Source: Micropterix aruncella (taxonomy: Eukaryota > Arthropoda > Insecta > Lepidoptera > Micropterigidae). Taken from it: a stretch of 64,000 nt of DNA. Of the stretch, positions 12,376 through 22,311 are shown piece by piece. The position numbers and the translations under genes are program-made. The stretch covers positions 29,761,718 to 29,825,717 of the forward strand of contig OX155957.1 of assembly GCA_944548615.1 (NCBI GenBank). Direction: 5' to 3'. Each line of letters begins with the position of its first letter. Positions within the stretch are counted from its first letter, which is position 1. Below the pieces are notes generated by a model. The model saw only the letters and a program-made list of their open reading frames with translations, was not told where the DNA came from and ran no database searches.

Positions 12376-12818
12376 CCCAAGTGAATTCAAAGTAACACTG
12401 CTTTCTTTAGTATTTATTTAGATATGTATGGAAAAAAACATATATTACGTCTTATATCACATAAAATAATATGATTTAATGTCATTATTAATATTTTTTT
12501 ATAATAACTGCTTTTAGATTGATGAATTGATGCCGTCCACCAGCAGAACGACTGCTGGCGAGGAACGACGTCACGTCAGTCCGCCCTCGATAACTTACCC
12601 ACCAACTCACGCAAAAAAAAACCGTTTTTATTATTTTATAATATTAAACAACCGCGATAACTTTCAATTTCGTTAATTACGCGATTTCTGTATTGGAAAA
12701 TAGGATAAAATCTAGAACGTGTCAGTATTTCAATTTTGTTCCCAATTACAATTTGTAAGAAGAACGGATACAAGGACGGTTTTAGATTAGTGGTAAAAAT
12801 AAAACAAAAAAAACTTAC

Positions 12819-13029
12819 TTGTGCCCATGAGTGCTAATAGCGGGTGATTTCCTGATGCTCTCCAAGCTATCGTACGCCATTTTTCTGGATTGCACGTTAA
12901 TGGAGGCCGGAAGTGACGACAGTGATGTCACCTGGGGTGACGCTGACGAAGCCAATTGCAGCTTTCGGTCCAGTGAATGGTTAGAGACGCCGTAGTGGTA
13001 GTGGTGACTTGGGCGTAGGTCACTTGAAC
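12819..13029 (-). CDS. Host gene exon B, internal exon, unidentified scaffold-like protein
   Basis: A 211-base exon on the minus strand. The acceptor is TTGATTTCTTTTGTCCTAAAG before 13029 and the donor GTAAGT follows 12819. It reads SSDLRPSHHYHYGVSNHSLD, RKLQLASSASPQVTSLSSLP, then ASINVQSRKMAYDSLESIRK and SPAISTHGH: rich in Ser, with His/Tyr clusters, no membrane segment, probably disordered. It enters in phase 1 (two bases complete a codon) and leaves in phase 2. The preceding candidate exon at 26416-26554 ends with one spare base, so the join is in frame and gives a Ser codon. I do not recognise the gene; a cytoskeletal or synaptic scaffold (for example of the neuron-navigator type) is only a guess. 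Confidence 0.68.
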
Positions 13030-13284
13030 CTTTAGGACAAAAGAAATCAAAAATTATATAATAGTTCAACGTGTTACACTAAAATATCCCTGATCAGTAG
13101 CACAATAAATTTCAATCAATGGGCGAAACGTTGCCGGAATACTCATTTTAATAATAAATTTATCATTTTTTATGCGCTGTGTCGTAGTTAATCATTCCAT
13201 GGTGATTTGGAAAATATATTAAACTCAAATATCAATTTTAAAAATAGAAAAACATGCCCTAGCCTTGTTAAAATAATCATAGTA

Positions 13285-13422
13285 AACTCTTTATTTGCAC
13301 TTAAAAAATAAATTTTGAAAAGGCGACCTTATTGCCGCAAGGCAATATCTTACAACTAACCTATCACAGTGCATCGGTACATGCGGGCGTCGTGGAAATA
13401 AAGAATAATAAACAAATAAGTT
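13285..13422 (-). mobile_element. LINE 3' end, family L-D, copy 2
   Basis: On the minus strand it reads TTGCCTTGCGGCAATAAGGT, CGCCTTTTCAAAATTTA and then AATAAAGAGTTTACTAT. It matches the 3' UTR of the L-D copy at 26630-27025. No coding part remains. Family R copy R2 inserted at its upstream edge. Confidence 0.6.
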
Positions 13423-13436
13423 TGTCTGCATAAAAT

Positions 13437-14111
13437 GGGAGCTAATGGGCCCTTGCTGAGTTGGCCACGAAGACCCATTCTGTTCAGGGTTGGTCACACT
13501 CACGGATCAACACCCATCCGGCGGCCTCCACGCATGAAGTGCGAGCCCGGGCAGGACTATGATATTAGGGCTAGTTTCCCCTAGGGGTCAACCTTCTGGC
13601 GCTTCTGGACGGTCTGCGCATCGTGCGGCGTTAGCCAATCGATTGTGCACTCTGACTAAAGTCGGGGGAGTCTGGAAGCAATACTGTTCCCTATAGAGCG
13701 GGGGTGGTTGCGGACCTTACGGCACTTGTTCTTGAAACGACCATCGGCTACCCGGTCCTGGGTGAACAGCCGGGAAAAGGATGCCGTGGTCCGCGATAGA
13801 TTCGGTTTACACTGTTTCACCGCTTCGCAAGGGAGAGGACCGCGCAAGCGATCTCGAACTCGTAACCAGTCGAGAGACCGGAGTAATCTGGTCGCAATTG
13901 GAAGTAAGGGCGCGAGTGTAAGCCCGCTGGGTAACATACCTGGTTATCTCGCGGATAAGGCGTTGGCCTCTTACGGGCATGTGGCGGAGCTTGACGGTGG
14001 ACTGTTTTTGTCCAAGTCTTCTGCAATGCGCTCACTTCACGGCAGATAGAACGACCAATCGTTAAAACTTCCTGAGGTGACGGGTTCGCAGGTATAGTTG
14101 ACAACTCTATA
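13437..14111 (+). mobile_element. Retroposon family R, full-length copy R2
   Basis: 675 bases from GGGAGCTAATGGGCCC to TTGACAACTCTATA, flanked by a perfect 14-base duplication TGTCTGCATAAAAT (13423-13436 and 14112-14125). There is no poly(A), no terminal inverted repeat and no own protein. Near the 3' side it has GCGGATAAGGCGTTGG (13951-13966), which looks like a tRNA A-box region, and CGGGTTCG (14081-14088), which resembles the T-arm/B-box start, about 120 bases apart. This hints at a pol III origin but is weak. Long antisense frames are a by-product of GC richness. Confidence 0.85.
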
Positions 14112-14129
14112 TGTCTGCATAAAATACAA

Positions 14130-14215
14130 CGTACTAGAGTAAGTTCGTTATAACGGATTTTTTTTCGTTATAACGGAAACTTCGTTGTAAAGAAAATTCG
14201 CTAATTCGAATAAAA
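14130..14215. repeat. Possible pogo/Tc-type terminal fragment
   Basis: GTACTAGAGTAAGTTCGTTA, then TAACGG repeated in TTCGTTATAACGGA-like form, resembles the ends of pogo-group DNA transposons. Only one end is visible, and the nearby minisatellite uses a related motif. Confidence 0.3.
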
Positions 14216-14396
14216 AAGATCGCCATGCTACATATAACTGCATGCTTGTTATCAGTGGAGTGAACAATGAAATGAAAACATATTTTTACCTGTACCAATA
14301 GTTTCTTGTATAGGGATTTTTAAAAATTGATCATTTTGTTATATTGATATTAATTTAACATTGTTTGAATTTCTTTTCAGATGGCGACTTCCATGA

Positions 14397-14600
14397 TTTT
14401 CGTAATAACGGGATTTTCGTAATAACGGGATTTTCGTAATAAAGGGATTTTTGTAATAGCGGGATTTTCGTAATAACGGTATTTTCGTAATATCGGGATT
14501 TTCGTAATAACGGGAATTTCGTAATAACGGGATTTTCGTAATAACAGGATTTTCGTATTAACGGGATTTTCGTAATAACGGGATTTTTCGTTGTATCGGT
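14397..14600. repeat. 17-bp minisatellite, about 12 units
   Basis: Head-to-tail units of TTTTCGTAATAACGGGA with a few base changes per unit. The end decays to TTTTTCGTTGTATCGGTA. The 81-residue minus-strand frame (YYENPVITKI repeats) is an artefact of the unit length. Confidence 0.95.
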
Positions 14601-14624
14601 ATTTGTTGTACGGGCTTTTCATGT

Positions 14625-15160
14625 ATATTTAAAACTAAGATTGCCCGAGGAGAGGAAACTGTGGAGGGAGGAGAGAGAAAGGGAAGAACTGGTTACTTTT
14701 AAAAAGGAGTACTTTTGGTGAGTTTCGTATATTTGCGTAAATATATAATACTAGTTTGACTGCCCGTTAGTTCGTGTCGCTTTGCTAGTTTAAACGTCAA
14801 GATTAAAAACGTTTCCAAATAAGCGGCAATTAACAAAGAGAAGACACTTCTTTAATTGCAGTTTCCTAATGATTACACAGGAGAGATGCCATTTTTCTCT
14901 CGCGTAAGCTACCGCGTCGACCCTGAGACGGATTTATTGCAGGGGTTTGCAAAGTAATAATTGACAAGGCGCCTACCCGCCGCGCGCAACGCCCCCAAAG
15001 CAAGCATTCATTTGTAACAGGGGTTCGAAACCATCGGTTTAGAAAAAGAAGAAATAACTCATAATTTACTGATTTCAAACGGTGTCGATCGATTTACTTA
15101 ATTCGCATATTTTCAGTTAGTAGACTATCGTAACCGGCATCAAAATCGTCGACATTGATT
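14625..15160. other. No recognisable feature
   Basis: Moderately AT-rich, with a purine-rich stretch at 14641-14690 (GGAGAGGAAACTG...). No repeat family or gene was seen. Confidence 0.45.
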
Positions 15161-16092
15161 ATATATGGTATTAGATTGCTTAACTACATAGTTGGCTTTT
15201 GGTAACCCTTCCGAAATGGCGAAATGCAGGTGGCGCGGATAGCATCGACGGCCAATCTAGCATTTTATTTAGCCATATATCATAATAATTATAAAACATT
15301 CAGAATAATTGTTTTTTATATAGGTCTTGAAAAATACAAATTATAAATATATAATAATTTTAGCAGTTATAACAATAATAACATTTAATAATAAGTGCTA
15401 TCTATCGCATTTCTTTGTAGGCTGATTACATCACAGCAATAATACGGAGAGATAGAATGCCATTTATTAGTTTCTGTTTGTTTCTACTCTTTATTGTGAA
15501 ATCACGATGGGCGTTTATTGTCATATGACAATCTCTTACAAACAACCCTAGTATGACGAATTTATATGTATGTATGCGTGTAACATGTGTGTAAGTGTGT
15601 GTCTTGTTATTGAATTCGATCGACGAAATTGAAAATGCGATTCCGTTAATTTGATCCCAACGGAAAATGGTGACCCAGCCGGGAATCGAACCCGGGACCT
15701 TACGATGTAAGAGCAGGCGACCTAACCACTATTCCACCGGGCCGTTGGCCGTGTCTATTAGTCTATCAGACCATTAAAGTGCGTAATTATTACCTATTGA
15801 AACCTGAATACCAAATTAAAAATTGACATCTTAACGTAAATATTATTAAAATAATAAGAGCTATGATTTAAAAGTTCGTTCATTATTATTTTATACCGTA
15901 TAGGCGTGTTAAGAGCGCTATCTCAGTGCGCCGCCATACTGTGATGCCGTGCGACGGAAGTCGCAATAATGAACACAATAATAAAAGATTAATCAATATT
16001 TTAAACTATAAGTGCCATCTATAAGTTGCGCTCCGTAGTAAAACCCTGGTTGCCAAAATGTAGTACTACGTTGATCAATCTAATAAGCAATA
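15161..16092. mobile_element. TIR element, family X, copy 2, carrying a SINE
   Basis: The left end TATGGTATTAGATTGCTTAAC and the inverted right end (GTAGTACTACGTTGATCAATCT) match copy 1 at 1981-2576. A SINE (15477-15745) sits inside; element X sequence before and after it is collinear with copy 1. Confidence 0.7.
15477..15745 (-). mobile_element. tRNA-headed SINE, best-preserved head
   Basis: On the minus strand the head at 15661-15745 has tRNA form: CGGCCCGGTGGAATAGTGGT, TTAGGTCGCCTGCTC (A-box region), GGTCCCGGGTTCGATTCCCG (T-arm/B box), TGGGTCACC. The body and the CACAATAAAGAG tail end at about 15477. Short flanking TTATTAGT / CTATTAGT could be the target duplication. Pol III transcription is expected for this class. 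It is a SINE head, not a functional tRNA gene. Confidence 0.8.
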
Positions 16093-16990
16093 TAGTCACT
16101 AATAATACTGATATCCAGGACACAATAGATTTCTTGCTTCAGATTGCATGGCCACTAGCCAGTGGCGGATTTGCAGTCTTGGCCGCCCTAGGCCTCATGC
16201 CATGTATCAGGAACCAGCCGCCCCTTTCTCAGCACCCATCATAAAGACTACATAATGAATATATTTTTTTGCCAACTTTTATCGAAATCGATTCAACATC
16301 AGTTAAGTATAATAGCTGCCAGTTTGTATTTGTTCGAGGATTCAGGGATAATTTCTCATTTAAATAAAACCTTTCAAACGGTGTTAGGTTTTATTTATTT
16401 AAATAACTAAAGGTTATTCTCATACAAGATATAATAAGTGTTTTACAATGTGTTACAAAACTCGTCTGCACTTAAGCGCAGCAAAATCAATAATTAAATC
16501 CTTAGAGCCAACACACGAGCGACTGTTTTTAAGTTCGCGCGTATAACAATATTATTCTTAAATCACTTATAAATATGTATATATCCTTCTAGCCGTGTTC
16601 GGCCATAGCGACTGCATTGTAGATTTTAGTGACTTCTTTAGTCTTCTCAGAGTCCATTGTTCGGAAGCAGTCAAGTGCGCAGGCTATATTATAGTGCACA
16701 GGTGGGCGCGCGACCACGGGTGCACTCTCTCTTCCTCCCTCTTCTGAACCTGATGGAACGGAGACCGTTACGACCAGAGAAAAGTTTGGATGCAGATAAA
16801 ATAAAATTAATTAATTAATGGCCAACACAGCAATGGCTGTCATTGTTAAATTTGTACTCAATATTGCAGAACTATTTTTTTCGGATTTAGTTCGTTTTTC
16901 CACACTGTCATTTATGAAATTGGTATAGTAGTTATGGCTTGTGGCGATGTTTAAGGTTTTTCTGGAGCTATTGTAGAGATGACCGGTTAC

Positions 16991-17198
16991 TTATTGGTAG
17001 TTGTTGTAGCAGGCGGTGATGTAGAAGATGCATTATTGGATTTATCCTGGTTTTCTGATGATTTCGTGTTGTTGCTCATGGGGTTGTGTTGAATACAGCA
17101 TACAGTCTCTTGTTCCGACATTATACAAAATTGTGATAGTTTCCCTTTTGGCAAATCCCCGTCAGTTTTTGGACAATTTTCCGGCGGTAGACATACTC
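16991..17198 (-). pseudogene. CLIP-domain exon of a serine protease
   Basis: On the minus strand, after an acceptor GGCGTTTTAG, the frame reads GVCLPPENCPKTDGDL, GKLSQFCIMSEQETVCCI and then a polar linker ending TSPPATTTN before a GTAACC donor. The Cys spacing, with a closing Cys-Cys, is that of the second half of a CLIP domain, the regulatory module of arthropod clotting and melanisation proteases; the Ser/Thr/Pro linker follows it in these proteins. In normal genes CLIP lies upstream of the protease domain, whereas here it lies downstream on the same strand, directly abutting it. Possible explanations are shuffled capture or a collapsed tandem duplication. Confidence 0.6.
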
Positions 17199-17647
17199 CT
17201 AAAACGCCATTTATGACTCTTCACGGCAGTGTATATGCCAGGTCCCTTGGCACTTTCGCAAGGGCTCTTTCCAATACTGGTAACGGCCATTATGTTGAAG
17301 AGGCATTGGTTGTCAGCTATCGTCACTTGCAGAGGTCCACCACTATCGCCTCCACAAGAGTCTCGTCCTCCTTCTAAGCTTCCAGCGCACAATTGATCGT
17401 CCGTTATACCTTGCGGTAACCTCTTTCAGAGAGTCTTTGCATATAGTCTTCGACAGGTCGGCTGGTCAATCAAATCCACCACCACCTTCAGTAAGTCGTC
17501 CGATGTGTCTTCAGCAAAGTCGATCTGCCCCCAGCCAGTAACGACAACTCGTTTGTTTTCGATGGTCGACTTTGTCCATAGACACGCTGGTCGAATATTT
17601 AAAGTGAACAGCTCAGACCGATAAGATCCTTCGGGACGCGTCCCGTG
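17199..17647 (-). pseudogene. Trypsin-like serine protease, C-terminal half, broken
   Basis: The minus-strand frame reads RSELFTLNIRPACLW, VVVTGWGQIDFAED, DLIDQPTCRRLYAKTL, stop, then LPQGITDDQLCAGS, RDSCGGDSGGPLQV and GPGIYTAV. The GDSGGP motif with the catalytic Ser is at 17333-17350 and the substrate-pocket Cys residues are present. The catalytic His and Asp segments are missing. An in-frame TGA (17426-17428) and loss of the usual C-terminal helix (WI...) mark it as non-functional. Secreted S1-family proteases of this type act in haemolymph cascades. Either this is captured host sequence in a transposon or the relic of a local protease gene. Confidence 0.75.
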
Positions 17648-17967
17648 TTAACCGCGAGTGAATCCAGACTTTAGAATTCACTATATTCTTATAAATTTAT
17701 TAATTAATTATTATTTAGAGGTGAGAAAATTTTAAAATATGTTGACACTTAGAATTTAAATTTCGAATTATTTTTATATGTACGAAATAACTTATACGTA
17801 CATTTTATATGTACATAATGTACGTGAGCCTTTAGATATTTAGGTACTTTGAGTTATTTCTTGTTATCATAAGTGACTTTTTTGCCAATTTTGCCAAGAT
17901 TGGCTGCCCCTAATATCTGGCCGCCCTAGGCCCGGGCCTACTGGGCGTTAGGGAAAATCCGCCACTG

Positions 17968-18223
17968 CCACTGCATGTGGGAATATGGGCTGAAGCTCAG
18001 TACCACAAAGACAAAGACAGACGGTATCTTTACTTCGGCTGCGGTTTAGACAACTGGGATATGGGAAAAATATTAAAATCCGCATCGAACAAGCTACAGT
18101 TACTTTCATTAAAGTGTACTGTGTCTGTACTGAGCGCACTGATGCGAGCAAACATTCATTCGCCCGACTTACGGCGATCCTGTGTTTTGAAAAACGGCCC
18201 TCTTTGTCGGGACACTCTTCAGG
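17968..18223 (+). other. Unassigned open frame up to the TTAA insertion
   Basis: A plus frame from 17977 reads AEAQYHKDKDRRYLYFGCGL and KILKSASNKLQLLSLKCTVS and is cut by the piggyBac-type element at 18224. I do not recognise the protein. If coding, the element has split it. Evidence is limited to frame length and composition. Confidence 0.25.
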
Positions 18224-19332
18224 TTAACCCTTTCAGGACCATAAGCTATGCTGTAGAGTATGGTTTTTTGATACATAAAACTGTTAAAGGGCTATGTAAA
18301 TAACATGTATGTCAAGTTTTGTGAAAATTGGTTTAATAGATTGTGTATAAGTTGATTAGATATAAAAGTCTCTGTGGTCCATAAAGATGCAAAAGTTAAA
18401 ACTTTTTCTAAAATTTGATTATTTTATTCTTTAACTCAGAAATCACACGTACTAAAAAAATTCAAATTGGAAAAGCCGACGTAATAATTTTATTTATTTA
18501 TTTAAAATCCCCAGAGTTCATTGGTGATTTGCGATAATTTCAGAGAAAAAAAGGTATATTTTAACAATCGATATATTCCATATCAATTCAGGCAGGCAGG
18601 GAAAAATCTTACCTTCATAGTATCAGAAGTTTTTGATTTGAATATATGCATCATTTAAAAAACAAATATATTAATTTTAAAATAAAAAAACGCAATGAAA
18701 TATCATGTACCAATCCAGAGATAAAGCATAGAAAATCGTAAAATGCGTCAAAATTTTAGATTCTTTCTGAAAAATGTTAAACTCAAAAATGGAAGTTCTC
18801 CTTTTCAAGATATGTAATACTCAATAGCATAAATCAACAGTAATTAAAGCTTTAAAAAAAAATCACTAAAGTTTCAAAAGATTTTTTTTTAATTTAATGC
18901 ATTTTTTTAGAAGCAAGAAAAGTTAGACACTTATTCAAAGTCGAGTACATTATCCTAAACACATTTTTTTTGCATTAAAAAAAAAACCGCAACGAAAAAT
19001 CTTATCCCATTCCAGATACAGCATTATTTATTTTTTTTGTCGAATTTCACAAGTGAGAAATAGTTCCGGAAAGCCATTTTTGCGACCAGGATTTTTTTTG
19101 GGCAAAACAAAAATTACGCGTAATTTACTTTTTTCTATATTTTAACATATGTTTAATTAAAAAAACTTCTGAGACTATGAAGGTATCTCCCTGTCTGAAT
19201 TGACATAGAAAAAGGCAATCAAAATAATATTAAGATTCTCATGTCTCAATAATATGGATCGAATACGAATAATTTATAAAATGATTTTTGAAGTTATTGG
19301 ACACATATGTCCCATGGTCCTTAAGGGGTTAA
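18224..19332. mobile_element. piggyBac-type non-autonomous element, TTAA-flanked
   Basis: TTAA at 18224-18227 is followed by CCCTTTCAGGACCATAAGC. At the other end the complement of CCCCTTAAGGACCATGGGAC precedes TTAA at 19329-19332. An internal inverted pair (about 18579-18633 with 19160-19208, text TACCTTCATAG...CAGAAGTTTT) makes most of it able to fold back. It is AT-rich and codes for nothing. Confidence 0.8.
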
Positions 19333-20442
19333 GGAGGAGTACCACCGTAGACATCCCATCGAATAATCAAAATAAAAGGTATAATAGCATGGAGTTATAA
19401 GGAAAAACGTCATTGTCATTCTTTTGGGAAAATGAGAAACTAAGCTAATTTGTGGCTTGTTTCAAAACAAATCGAAGAATTAATTGATGCTTGAAAGAAA
19501 GATCATAATCTGTCCTTGAATGAAGGAAAAAGAAAACGTGACATAATTTAAGTTAAATGCATTTTATTTATAAACTCAAATATTCCTATTATATTTTATT
19601 ATATTATTATTATATAATAGTTTTTTTTATTATATAACACTTAAAATGTATTATTTAATATGTTTATAGGTTACAGACAAAATATTTTCTCTCTCATTCA
19701 AACCCTTGCTAAAATGTAATTTTTTAGGTTATTAATTTTAAAAAAGGAATTACGAAAATGTGAAAAAGTTGATATTGATAATTATCCCACGTGACCCTTC
19801 ATATGTTTCATCTACAAATGTTATACGAATACTCAGATAAAGGTCTTAAGTTTCATGTGACTAAAGTTTCATTTAACTTTCTATATCTTATGATAAATAT
19901 GCAGATATGTAAATATCGAAAAAACAGAAATGTTTATAATCATATTTAGATATCGGTGTTTAAAATAACCTATCCCATGTAAGCACGTTAATATATTACT
20001 AGGCAAATTGAGGCGGAAATTTTAATGATACCTAAATTTAAAAATGCTTATGGCGAGAGACTAACAGCAAAAGGTGGAGCTGGGTTAACTCTTTTAATGT
20101 GGGCAGTCATGAATTTGTTTTTCTGTCTCGGTTTACCACCACTGTTATATACTGTAAATGCTCTTACTTTGTACCTGTGTGTGTACTCTTAAAAATAACA
20201 AGGTGTAATTACACTAACGCCGTCATTAGACGCATTAATTGCGCGCAAACGTGTATGCGAGAACACGCCCTAAGCTCCGCCCGCCCTTAGATTACTGGAC
20301 AGCTACGGGGTATTATTTTTATTAGCAGAGGTTTTTCCGACGATTTTAATGTTGATGTGAAAGGACTGCAACTGCCAAAGGAATACGTATGACAAGGACA
20401 TCTGTAGCTGCATTGAAACACTGGTTCCAGTACATGCGAGGG
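19333..20442. other. No recognisable feature
   Basis: Very AT-rich sequence. Short frames only (for example 20099-20290), without motif or splice support. Confidence 0.5.
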
Positions 20443-20531
20443 TTGTCGATTTCAACGGGCGAACCAGTTACACCAGGGAGTTATAACGACATCTAGCCAT
20501 TCTGTCTCCCATTAAGTGAACGTAAAAGATT
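20443..20531 (-). mobile_element. Retroposon family R, 3' fragment R3
   Basis: On the plus strand it reads TTGTCGATTTCAACGGGCGA, GTTATAACGA, TTCTGTCTCCC and GTGAACGTAAAAGA, matching the terminal 90 bases of family R in reverse. It is strongly 5'-truncated. Confidence 0.65.
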
Positions 20532-20535
20532 TTGC

Positions 20536-20575
20536 ATTGACATTAGGCTTGCGACATTGACATTAGGCTTGCCAA
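20536..20575. repeat. 20-bp tandem duplication at a transposon end
   Basis: ATTGACATTAGGCTTGC occurs twice in a row 20 bases apart, just where the TIR element begins. It may be a local duplication of the terminus. Confidence 0.7.
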
Positions 20576-21385
20576 CTGTCCCGATTTAATCTGGATGTCC
20601 CGATTTTAGCCCCCTATGTCCCAGGTCCCGACCGGTGTCCTGTAACGGGACGCTAATTGTCCCGATTTTTAACATCTATATATTTTTAACACGCTTTTAT
20701 TAGGTCGACCTGTATGTAACTATGTAATGGAATCTAAGGTAACTAATTTAACCATCTTCCAAGGATCGTAGCGTCATGAAAATTGGCAGCTGTATGTAGT
20801 TCTGATGACAATACAATAATGTGGTACTGTCGAACTGATCTGATGGAGTCGGAATATATGAACTGGAACTTCATGATGGAACATCGTATCATAGCTGTGT
20901 TTGGACTTGTTAGAAAAGTCTTGGAATGAACTTTGACCACGATTAGGTTTCAAGGTCTGATGATGAAGCATGAAGAAAAATTAAAAGTATTGCTATTAAG
21001 TAGTTCATTGACGTCACATTCTGAGTCTGTGTATTGTTAAAATTTCCAATGGAAATTTCCACTTTTAGTTTATTACTATGATTAAAAAAAGTTTTAATGA
21101 GAAATTCCGATTTTATTTTGCTCGACCCGATTTTTTCCCCTATTAACCCTCCAACCGCGGGCGATTTTCCTATTTTTTCGTGCAAATTCGCTGGGAGATT
21201 TCAGTAGCTGTTTTAAATGTTTTCGTTTCTATATCATTGAACAGGTATATAAAAAAAATGGTTGTTTCGCCCCAAGACTTTCCTGGCAAGTAGACCCCCC
21301 CCCCCGCTCCAACCCAACGTCCTCCCGCGTAAGTATAACAAGTGACGATTAGATAACAAGTGACGATCGACGTCGACTGATCCAT

Positions 21386-22068
21386 TCTAGAATAGAATAG
21401 AATAGAATAGAATAACTTTATTGTGCTATAAAAACATAACTTAATGAATATTACACTGGTTTTATAAAAAAAGTCAATTTATGCACACATGGCGGACTTA
21501 TCGCTATGGCGATATCTTACAGTCAACCATTTGATAAAATAATTCCTAATTTTCACTGTACAATACACAAAGAAGTAGTAAAGTTAAATTTAAAATAAAC
21601 TTATACAAGTATATGTCAGTAACTTATGCTAAGGTTGCCCAGGAAAGGATTAAGGAGAGGACAAGGTGAGGTATTTGGTTAGAGGCTGTGTAAAAATAAA
21701 TGTTTCTTCAACAACTTTTTGAAAGTATGCAACGTAGGTGCATGCCTGATAGAGTGAGGGAGCTGATTCCATAAACGAGTAGAATGGACTGTAAAAGAGT
21801 GCGTGTAAACAGAAGAATGATGTATCGGAATGGCGAGTGTTTTATCCCGGATCGATCGAAGTGGAAGACCGTGGCCTCCCAAAGGGTGGAAATTCTCCTT
21901 GAGATAGGAGGGTGAAGTGGGGTTATTGAGTATTTTGTAGAGTAGCGACAACGTATGCAAATTTCTTCGATCACGCATAGGAAGCCAATGAAGTTGCTCA
22001 CGAAAGCAGCTAACGTGGCCGTCGATCGATGCAATAGATCGATGACCGATCGATTGGTGTGGTGGCAA
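21386..22068 (-). mobile_element. LINE, family L-B, 5'-truncated
   Basis: Minus-strand LINE with a reverse transcriptase C-terminus, a 3' UTR containing GATATCGCCATAGCGATAAG and a tail of TTCTA repeats (21388-21416 on the plus strand as AGAATAG repeats). UTR-only copies lie at 30536-30664 and 47488-47618. The tandem pentamer tail is typical of CR1-group LINEs. Confidence 0.85.
21679..22068 (-). pseudogene. LINE L-B reverse transcriptase C-terminal end
   Basis: A 129-codon open frame without stops. It shows the classic LINE (CR1/L2-like) C-terminus: LHWLPMRDRRNLHTLSLLYK, then NPTSPSYLKENF, RSIRDKTLAIPIHHSS, RLWNQLPHSIRHAPTLHTFK and KKHLFLHSL. Polymerase motifs and the endonuclease are missing because of 5' truncation. 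The frame is unbroken, so the insertion is probably young compared with the host TIR element. Confidence 0.88.
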
Positions 22069-22085
22069 CTTGACTTGTTAACTTG

Positions 22086-22150
22086 AAAATACCGATTTCC
22101 TAAAAATTTCCTAGAAATCCTGATTTCCTAGAAATTTCCTAGAAATCATA
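22086..22150. repeat. CTAGGAAA-type short repeats
   Basis: Five spaced copies of TTTCCTA(G)AAAT follow the truncated 5' end of the L-B LINE. A similar cluster follows the truncated end of another LINE at 61389-61455. Confidence 0.6.
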
Positions 22151-22311
22151 TTTATTTTATTTATTTATTTATTGTATATATGGACCGCTATAATAGCGTT
22201 CCCCGCGATTTCGCACGGAAGGAGCTAAACGCGTACGTGCGCGTCGCCCGCGGATGGAGGGTTAAATTCCGAAATATCCTAGGAGAGTTGGCAACCCTAA
22301 TTACAATCCAC

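Larger units (their letters stand above)
16160..17967. mobile_element. hAT-like element carrying serine protease exons
   Basis: Termini are inverted: CAGTGGCGGATTT at 16160 and its complement AAATCCGCCACTG ending 17967. Both ends also carry GGCCGCCCTAGGCC inside. CAGTGGCG-type ends are usual for hAT elements. The expected 8-bp duplication is imperfect (CCACTAGC / CCACTGCA, 5 of 8). No transposase was found; instead, host-like protease exons fill 16991-17647. A short AATTAATTAATTAAT stretch lies near 16806. Confidence 0.6.
20564..22299. mobile_element. TIR element (GGTTGCCAACT ends) split by a LINE
   Basis: The left end TAGGCTTGCCAACTGTCC matches the inverted right end TAGGGTTGCCAACTCTCC (16 of 18). 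The left sub-terminal region is full of GTCCCGATT repeats. Flanking octamers ATTGACAT / ATTACAAT are only partly alike. A LINE occupies 21386-22068. The type resembles hAT-group elements, but no transposase is readable. Confidence 0.5.

Noticed and set aside
14377..14622. CRISPR-like array
   Set aside because: Units of 17 bp follow each other with no unique spacers, so it is a minisatellite, and the sequence is eukaryotic.
15661..15745. tRNA gene
   Set aside because: The fold is tRNA-like but it is the head of a SINE, continues straight into the SINE body, and recurs in truncated form at three other places.
17162..17392. Functional serine protease gene
   Set aside because: The His and Asp regions are missing, there is an in-frame TGA, the C-terminus is replaced, and the exon order is wrong.
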